Assembly (NCBI GenBank): GCA_023436605.1
Contig: JAEZIQ010000134.1
Location: forward strand, 1 to 11,022
Reading direction: 5' to 3'
DNA: 11,022 nt
Origin: Actinomycetes bacterium
GTDB taxonomy: Bacteria; Actinomycetota; Thermoleophilia; Solirubrobacterales; 70-9
The number at the start of each line of letters is the position of its first letter. The first letter of the stretch is position 1. The notes under the pieces were generated by a model, which searched no databases, was not told the DNA's origin, and saw nothing but the letters and a program-made list of their open reading frames with translations. Of the stretch, positions 6,946 through 11,022 are shown in pieces. The position numbers were made by a program, and so were the translations under genes.

Positions 6946-7019
6946 AGACAACCATAGTGGTTGTCTGTGCAGATAACAACCAAAAAAGTTGTTCTGGATG
7001 AAAACAACCAGATTAGTTG
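6946..7019. promoter_or_regulatory. Three operator-like units at exact 28-bp spacing
   Basis: Three 16-bp units start at 6948, 6976 and 7004: ACAACCATAGTGGTTG, ACAACCAAAAAAGTTG and ACAACCAGATTAGTTG. The shared form is ACAACCA-N5-GTTG, with CAAC and GTTG 7 bases apart in each. Unit 1 is the most symmetrical, with 9-bp arms AGACAACCA (6946-6954) and TGGTTGTCT (6958-6966) around TAG, and it ends one base before the satD ATG. Unit 2 has 6-bp arms AACAAC/GTTGTT. Both fall on the predicted satD promoter. The pattern suits cooperative binding of a dimeric repressor or activator. The regulator is unknown; the SatD-like protein itself and the nearby HxlR protein are the local candidates. Confidence 0.75.
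6951..6979 (-). promoter_or_regulatory. Predicted satD promoter, leaderless
   Basis: Reading the - strand, TTGTTA (6979-6974) and TATGGT (6956-6951) are 17 bases apart and each matches 4 of 6 consensus bases. The -10 box ends 6 bases before the ATG, so the transcript would start at the initiation codon. The -10 lies within operator unit 1 and the -35 overlaps unit 2, so occupancy of the array should block RNA polymerase. Confidence 0.5.
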
Positions 7020-7039
7020 CAGCCTTGCCGGCCGTCCCA

Positions 7040-7065
7040 GGTTTGGTTGACAGCGCAACCAAACC
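7040..7065. promoter_or_regulatory. Perfect 10-bp-arm palindrome over the lon promoter
   Basis: GGTTTGGTTG (7040-7049) and CAACCAAACC (7056-7065) are exact reverse complements around the 6-base spacer ACAGCG. It covers the lon -35 box and most of the -35/-10 spacer, a classical repressor position. It shares the CAACCA/TGGTTG half-site with the satD-side array, but the half-sites face the opposite way and have different spacing. It matches neither the HspR element nor other lon operators I know. Confidence 0.7.
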
Positions 7066-7074
7066 CGCTACACT
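7047..7074 (+). promoter_or_regulatory. lon: Sigma-A-type promoter of lon
   Basis: TTGACA (7047-7052) is a perfect -35 hexamer, followed by a 16-base spacer and TACACT (7069-7074), which matches TATAAT at 4 of 6 positions. Transcription would begin near 7081, giving a leader of about 29 bases before the ATG at 7110. The leader has no strong Shine-Dalgarno sequence near the start. Confidence 0.65.
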
Positions 7075-7109
7075 GTGCGAAGGACTAACTACAGAAACTG
7101 GACTTACTA

Positions 7110-9404
7110 ATGGATCTTCTGCTGGTTCCACTCGATGACGCAATAGTTTTCCCCTCGGTCACGGCGACGCTTTCGATCGACGTCGGTGACGAGGATCAGG
7201 TCTTCCTGCTGCCCCGCCGCGAGGGCGAGTTCGCCCGGGTGGGCGTGATCGCCGACGTGGTCGAGCGCGGCAGCTCGCCCCGGGGCGAGACCGTCGCCAC
7301 GGTCGTCGGCCTGCGCCGCGGCCTGGCCGGCATCGCCCACCCCGACGAGCACGACCCCGATGCGCTCCGCATCGAGGTACAGGAGATCCACGACGGACAT
7401 CCCGATGACGAACACACCAGGGAACTGGTGCGTGAGTACCGGGCGATCGTCGAGGAGATCCTCGAGCTCCGAAATGCCGACAGTCGCATCGTCAGCTTCC
7501 TGCGCAACGTGACTGAGCCCGGCGAGTTGGCCGACACCTCCGGCCTCAGCCCCGATCTCAGCTTCGACCAGAAGTTCGAGCTGCTCGACACCCTCAACGT
7601 GACCGCCCGCCTCGAGAAGGCGGTCGAGTTCCAGCGTGAGCGGCTGACCGAACTTCAGGTCCGCAGCAAGATCCGCGAGGACGTCGAGTCCGGCGCCCAG
7701 CAGCAGCAGCGCGAGTACTTCCTGCGCGAGCAGATGAAGTCGATCCGCAAGGAACTCGGCGACGACGACGCCAGCCTGATCGAGGAGTACGAACAGAAGA
7801 TCGCCGAGGCCGGTATGCCGGAGGCGGTCCAGGAACAGGCCGAGAAGGAACTGCGGCGGCTCGAACGCCAGGGCGAACAGTCCGGCGAAAGCTCGATGAT
7901 CCGCAGCTACCTCGACTGGCTGATCGCGGTGCCGTGGAGCAAGCGCTCCGAGGAGAAGCTCGACCCGGCCTACACCCGTGAGGTGCTCGACTCCGACCAC
8001 GCCGGTCTCGATGACGTCAAGCGTCGGATCACCGAGTTCGTTGCCGTGCGCAAGCTGCGCAAGGAACGCGAAGCCGAAGCCGACAGTCGGGCCGACGGCG
8101 CGATCCTGACCCTGGTCGGGCCGCCCGGCACCGGCAAGACCTCGATCGGCGAGTCGGTCGCCAAGGCGCTCGGACGCGAGTTCGTTCGCATCTCGCTCGG
8201 TGGCGTCCATGACGAAGCCGAGATCCGAGGCCATCGCCGAACCTACATCGGCTCGATGCCGGGACGGATCATCCGGGCGCTCCGCGACGCGGAGACGATG
8301 AACCCGGTGATCCTGCTCGACGAGGTCGACAAGGTCGGCGCCGATTGGCGCGGCGACCCTTCCGCCGCCCTGCTCGAGGTCCTCGACCCGGCCCAGAACC
8401 ACAGCTTCCGAGACCATTACCTCGACGTCGAGGTCGACCTCTCCGAGGTCGTCTTCCTGGCCACCGCGAACATGCTCGACACGATTCCGGCGCCGCTCCT
8501 CGCCCGCATGGAGATCATCTCCTTCGACGGGTACACGGTGGAGGAGAAGCGGGCGATCGCCCGCGACTACCTGCTGCCGAGGCAGGTCAAGCGGAACGGT
8601 CTCTCCGAGGATGAGGTCGAGGTCGAAGACGCGGTCCTGGTCGACCTGATCGCCGAGTACACCCGCGAAGCCGGCGTGCGCCAGCTCGAACGGGAGATCG
8701 GCAAGCTGATGCGCCGGGCCGCAACCCGGATCGCATCCGGCGAGGCCGGCACCCCGGTCAAGGTGGACGAGGAGTTCCTCCGCGATGCGCTCGGCAAGCA
8801 GAAGTTCTGGCAGGAATCGGTCGAACGGACCGCGATCCCCGGAGTGTCAACCGGACTGGCCGTGACCGGCACCGGCGGTGACGTGCTCTTCATCGAAGCG
8901 ACCGCGATGGACGGTGACAAGAACATGGTCCTGACCGGACAGCTCGGTGACGTGATGAAGGAATCGGCCCGGATCGCGCTCTCCTACGTGCGTTCGCACC
9001 GGGACGAGCTCGGGATCGATGCCGAAGCTTTCGACCGCGAGTTCCACCTGCACGTTCCGGCCGGGGCGATCCCCAAGGATGGTCCGAGCGCCGGTACGGC
9101 GATGACCACCGCCCTGGTGTCACTGCTCACCGGCCGGCCGGTCAAGCACACGGTCGGCATGACCGGCGAGGTCACGCTTCAGGGTCGGGTGCTGCCGATC
9201 GGTGGTCTCAAGCAGAAGGTGCTTGCCGCCCACGCCGCGGGCCTGACCGAGGTCATCCTGCCGTTCCGCAACAAGGCCGATCTCGACGACGTCCCGGAGG
9301 AAGTCCGGGAAGTCATGACCTTCCACCCGGTCTCCAGCGTCGTAGAAGTGATCGACCTGGCCCTCGAACCGGCCGGGAGCACCGCGGATGTCGCATCGAT
9401 GTAA
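7110..9404 (+). CDS. lon: ATP-dependent protease Lon (LonA type)
   Basis: The 764-residue protein has an N-terminal LON substrate-binding lobe (LLVPLDDAIVFPSV at the start), a long helical segment (about 185-265, including QQQQREYFLREQMKSIRKEL), an AAA+ module and a C-terminal serine protease domain. Walker A is GPPGTGKT (337-344, K343), Walker B ILLDEVDK (D404, E405). The catalytic dyad is Ser660 (KDGPSAG) and Lys703 (GGLKQK), with the 43-residue spacing of the E. coli enzyme. It should unfold and degrade damaged and regulatory proteins in the cytoplasm as a hexamer. The N-terminal lobe is shorter than usual: the segment after the second strand goes directly from SIDVGDEDQVFLLP to GVIADVV, without the helix that normally intervenes. 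Expression is likely controlled by the palindrome over its promoter. The stop codon lies inside the downstream HxlR gene. Confidence 0.97.
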   Translation: MDLLLVPLDDAIVFPSVTATLSIDVGDEDQVFLLPRREGEFARVGVIADVVERGSSPRGETVATVVGLRRGLAGIAHPDEHDPDALRIEVQEIHDGHPDDEHTRELVREYRAIVEEILELRNADSRIVSFLRNVTEPGELADTSGLSPDLSFDQKFELLDTLNVTARLEKAVEFQRERLTELQVRSKIREDVESGAQQQQREYFLREQMKSIRKELGDDDASLIEEYEQKIAEAGMPEAVQEQAEKELRRLERQGEQSGESSMIRSYLDWLIAVPWSKRSEEKLDPAYTREVLDSDHAGLDDVKRRITEFVAVRKLRKEREAEADSRADGAILTLVGPPGTGKTSIGESVAKALGREFVRISLGGVHDEAEIRGHRRTYIGSMPGRIIRALRDAETMNPVILLDEVDKVGADWRGDPSAALLEVLDPAQNHSFRDHYLDVEVDLSEVVFLATANMLDTIPAPLLARMEIISFDGYTVEEKRAIARDYLLPRQVKRNGLSEDEVEVEDAVLVDLIAEYTREAGVRQLEREIGKLMRRAATRIASGEAGTPVKVDEEFLRDALGKQKFWQESVERTAIPGVSTGLAVTGTGGDVLFIEATAMDGDKNMVLTGQLGDVMKESARIALSYVRSHRDELGIDAEAFDREFHLHVPAGAIPKDGPSAGTAMTTALVSLLTGRPVKHTVGMTGEVTLQGRVLPIGGLKQKVLAAHAAGLTEVILPFRNKADLDDVPEEVREVMTFHPVSSVVEVIDLALEPAGSTADVASM

Positions 9405-9696
9405 CAACTGCCAGCCGGTCCCCGCAGAAATGCGGGCGACCGCGCTGGTCCTCGAGCGCCGCTGGACCATGGCGACGATCTATGCCTGTTCCAGCGGCGC
9501 CACCCGCTTCAACGAGTTCCGCCAGTCCCTGCCGGACATTTCGCCAACCACGCTCTCGGATCGTCTCGAGCAGCTCGAGGAGGCCGGCATCGTCGAACGT
9601 CACACCGTCGCCGGTCGCCCGCCCTACACCGAGTACACGCTGACCGATCGAGGCGTGCGGGTTGCCCAGGCCCTGGCCGCCCTGCTTCGCAACTAG
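9388..9696 (+). CDS. HxlR-family winged-helix transcriptional regulator
   Basis: This 102-residue protein consists mostly of one winged-helix domain of the HxlR type. Features are the ERRWTMATIYACSSGATRFNEFR helix-turn region, the recognition segment ISPTTLSDRLEQLEEAGIVER and the wing PPYTEYTLTDRG. Two cysteines form a C-x-x-C pair near the N-terminus (C5, C8), with another in YACSS. Several HxlR relatives sense electrophiles or oxidants through cysteines, so a redox role is possible but unproven. The ATG at 9388 lies inside lon and overlaps it by 17 bases in another frame. A GGGAG at 9375-9379 ends 8 bases before the ATG and supports this start over a later one at 9430. The overlap implies co-transcription with lon, making it a local candidate for the lon operator-binding protein. 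Confidence 0.85.
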   Translation: MSHRCNNCQPVPAEMRATALVLERRWTMATIYACSSGATRFNEFRQSLPDISPTTLSDRLEQLEEAGIVERHTVAGRPPYTEYTLTDRGVRVAQALAALLRN

Positions 9697-9704
9697 CCGT
9701 GCGG

Positions 9705-9971
9705 TCAGCGCAGCTCGCGCCGGGCCGCCTCGAGATCGGCGGCGCCGGCCTCGAGCGAGCGGGCTGCTTCGGCCAGCCCGACCCGCCCGTTGCCGTTTCG
9801 TTCCGGCAGCTGAGGACGGCGCGTTTCCGGCTCGGCCGGGAGGATCTCGACGTTGGCATTCAGGGTGAGCAGCTTCCGCCCGAGCAGTCGGGCTTCGATC
9901 ACTGCCCGGATGATCATTCCCTGGGAAAGCCGGACCCATCGGGGTCCCCGGATGGTCGAGTTCCTGTCCAT
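9705..9971 (-). CDS. Hypothetical protein, 88 residues
   Basis: I do not recognise this family. The N-terminal half looks like a small ordered domain (GPRWVRLSQGMIIRAVIEARLLGRKLLTLNANVEIL), followed by a proline-rich linker and a C-terminal alanine/glutamate-rich helix. No signal peptide or membrane helix is evident. It follows the small membrane protein gene by 26 bases on the same strand and may end a three-gene operon with the coiled-coil gene. It converges on the HxlR gene with 8 bases between stops. No Shine-Dalgarno sequence precedes the ATG at 9971, and an internal ATG at 9917 is a possible alternative. Longer frames overlap it on both strands but read as low-complexity Arg/Pro/Ala sequence, so this frame is the best choice here. 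Confidence 0.55.
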   Translation of the reverse strand: MDRNSTIRGPRWVRLSQGMIIRAVIEARLLGRKLLTLNANVEILPAEPETRRPQLPERNGNGRVGLAEAARSLEAGAADLEAARRELR

Positions 9972-9997
9972 TTGCGGTCAATCCGTGGGTGGCAGGC

Positions 9998-10291
9998 TCA
10001 GCTTTCTTCCTGGCGATGGCGGTGATTGGAGATCGAGGCGCTGACCGCGGTCACCGCCGCCACGCCGCCGGCCATCATCGCTCCGGTGCGAAGCTTCCGT
10101 CGGAACGGATGCTTCGGTTTGCCGTTATCGAAGGACTGAATCGTGTCGTGAAGTAGTTCCGCCTGTCGTGGTGACGTTTTTCTGGCCACCGCCGACTCGA
10201 CCGCGGTCTGTGCCGCCGCCTTCAGCGCCCCGTTCGACTCGAGGCTTTCCAGCACCCGTTCGAACTTGCTCTTGCGATGAAAGATGCTCAT
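9998..10291 (-). CDS. Small single-helix membrane protein, hypothetical
   Basis: The 97-residue protein has a basic N-terminus (MSIFHRKSKFERVLESLE) and an alanine-rich helical region (about 20-60). After a cluster of Lys and Arg (HPFRRKLRTG) comes one predicted membrane segment (about 69-88, TGAMMAGGVAAVTAVSAS) and a short polar tail rich in His and Arg. Its ATG at 10291 overlaps the stop of the upstream coiled-coil gene as ATGA, so the two are translated together and probably act together. By inference it could tether the coiled-coil protein to the membrane. I know no named family for it. Confidence 0.7.
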   Translation of the reverse strand: MSIFHRKSKFERVLESLESNGALKAAAQTAVESAVARKTSPRQAELLHDTIQSFDNGKPKHPFRRKLRTGAMMAGGVAAVTAVSASISNHRHRQEES

Positions 10292-11022
10292 CTGGTCCCA
10301 GCCTTCCTTCTGCGTTTGATCGCGGTCACAAGGTCGGACTTGTTCATCCCTGATCGGCCCGGCACGTCGATCGCCGCCGCCAGGTGAACCAGCTCTTCCT
10401 TGGTCAGCCGGGAAAGATCACCGTTCCCGTTTCCGCTGCCGTTCCCGTTCCCGCTCTCGAACTCGCGGGCCGCCTCCTTGCCCTGTTCCCGGGAGTGCTG
10501 GCGGATCTGTTCCGCCGCCTCGATCTGCTCTTCGGCGCCCCGGGCCTGCGCTTCAGCCTCCGAAGCGACCATCTCGGCCTGCCGCTGGGCTTCTTCGGCG
10601 GCATCGCGGGCGGCCTGCTTCGCCTCTTCTGCCATTTCCCGGGCCTCGGTCAGTTGCCGGGCCGCTTCGTCGAGGGCCTGCTCTGCCCGGGCCTGATGGT
10701 CCTCGGCCTCCTGCTGGGCGTCACGGGCCTCGGCCTCGGCCTGTTCTTCGGCCTCCCGGACCTCGGCCTCAGCCTCTCGTCTTGCTTCCTGACGCCGCTC
10801 CTGGATCATCACCTCGGCATCCCGCCGGGCTTCCTCCTCGGCGCTCTTGATCATCTCGTCGCCGCGTTTCCGGGTTTCTTTGACCCGGCGGTTTCCTTCC
10901 TCGGTCACCACCCGGGCCCGTTCGGCCTTCAGCTCGGCATCCTTTGCCATTTCGAGGGCTCGCGACTCGGCCTCGTCGGCCCGGTGGGCCGCCTCGCGGG
11001 CCTTCTCGAGGCGGGTCTCGAC
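10288..11022 (-). CDS. Long coiled-coil protein with C-terminal Rho_N/SAP-like domain, 5' end missing
   Basis: The frame is open from the window edge to a TGA at 10288-10290, 244 visible residues. The ATG at 10950 is not the true start, because the coiled coil continues upstream of it (RLEKAREAAHRADEAE). About 180 residues are an almost uninterrupted Glu/Ala/Arg/Gln-rich helix with heptad character. A flexible Gly/Asn linker (GNGNGSGNGNG) then leads to a terminal domain of about 40 residues: LSRLTKEELVHLAAAIDVPG, then a segment with MNKSDLVTAI and a basic tail. The terminal domain matches the Rho_N/SAP-like fold (two helices with LTKxEL and MxKxDLVxAI), which in other proteins binds nucleic acid. 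It is not transcription terminator Rho, since there is no ATPase core. A structural, possibly DNA- or RNA-binding tether is a fair inference. Confidence 0.8.
   Translation of the reverse strand, partial: VETRLEKAREAAHRADEAESRALEMAKDAELKAERARVVTEEGNRRVKETRKRGDEMIKSAEEEARRDAEVMIQERRQEARREAEAEVREAEEQAEAEARDAQQEAEDHQARAEQALDEAARQLTEAREMAEEAKQAARDAAEEAQRQAEMVASEAEAQARGAEEQIEAAEQIRQHSREQGKEAAREFESGNGNGSGNGNGDLSRLTKEELVHLAAAIDVPGRSGMNKSDLVTAIKRRRKAGTR

Noticed and set aside
6948..7019. Repeats considered as a short CRISPR array or attachment site
   Set aside because: The units are 16 bp with only 12-base gaps, are internally symmetrical and lie over a promoter, with no cas, integrase or recombinase gene nearby. 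Operators explain them better.
6945..7058. Possible N-terminal extension of the SatD-like protein to an ATG at 7058
   Set aside because: The extra 38 codons translate the operator array and promoter. They have no resemblance to the family, whose conserved strand begins at MAIVILLD, and the base composition differs from the gene.
6352..7143. Continuous open frame joining the small membrane protein upstream to 7143
   Set aside because: This stretch lies out of frame over satD, is rich in Arg, Pro and Gly as shadow frames in GC-rich DNA are, and crosses the intergenic control region.
7107..8417. 436-codon - strand frame antisense to lon
   Set aside because: It mirrors the lon codons, including the palindromic bias of Asp/Glu/Leu codons, and has no independent motif or start signal.
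9313..9981. Longer - strand frame overlapping the HxlR gene and the 88-residue gene
   Set aside because: It runs antisense to both lon and the HxlR gene, and is Arg/Gly/Pro-rich; the shorter frame at 9705-9971 has more protein-like composition and fits between its neighbours.
10408..10455. Short repeated hexamers in the coiled-coil gene considered as a DNA repeat element
   Set aside because: They encode a Gly/Asn linker in frame and are explained by the repetitive peptide.
10288..11022. Coiled-coil gene considered as transcription terminator Rho
   Set aside because: Only the small N-terminal-type Rho_N/SAP-like motif is present, at the C-terminus; no RNA-binding OB fold or ATPase motifs are visible.

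Overview
This window comes from a high-GC bacterial chromosome (GC-rich third codon positions nearly throughout), most likely an actinomycetote and possibly a deep-branching class such as Thermoleophilia. That placement is inferred from base composition, the leaderless-looking start regions and the gene families; no rRNA or marker gene here fixes it. I see no tRNA, rRNA, CRISPR array, insertion sequence or prophage gene.

Layout. (1) 1-874, + strand: 3' part of holB, the DNA polymerase III delta' clamp-loader subunit, cut by the window edge. (2) 908-2043, - strand: a two-gene unit of a polyprenyl-phosphate-type family 2 glycosyltransferase and a three-helix DUF2304 membrane protein, overlapping by GTGA. 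It converges on holB over a near-perfect palindrome. (3) 2077-4550, + strand: a two-component system, a membrane histidine kinase and an OmpR-type response regulator, overlapping by ATGA. (4) 4727-5953, + strand: a soluble cytochrome P450 with no redox partner beside it. (5) 5965-6944, - strand: a SatD-family protein (apparent cyclase-like domain plus helix-turn-helix) coupled by ATGA to a small membrane protein resembling the C-terminal part of DUF3307 proteins. (6) 6945-7109: an AT-rich control region between satD and lon, holding three 16-bp operator-like units spaced exactly 28 bp apart and a separate 10-bp-arm palindrome laid over the lon promoter. (7) 7110-9696, + strand: ATP-dependent protease Lon, then an HxlR-family regulator whose start lies inside the end of lon. 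(8) 9705-11022, - strand: a long coiled-coil protein ending in a Rho_N/SAP-like domain (cut by the window edge), a small single-helix membrane protein, and a small protein of unknown function.

Most of the window is ordinary core or accessory content. The part most worth a second look is 5965-9696. There a SatD/membrane-protein pair and a lon/HxlR pair diverge from one heavily operator-laden intergenic region, which suggests joint control of proteolysis and a little-studied membrane-linked system. Three start regions (histidine kinase, P450, satD) show a TANNNT box 6-7 bases before the ATG, the arrangement expected of leaderless transcripts.
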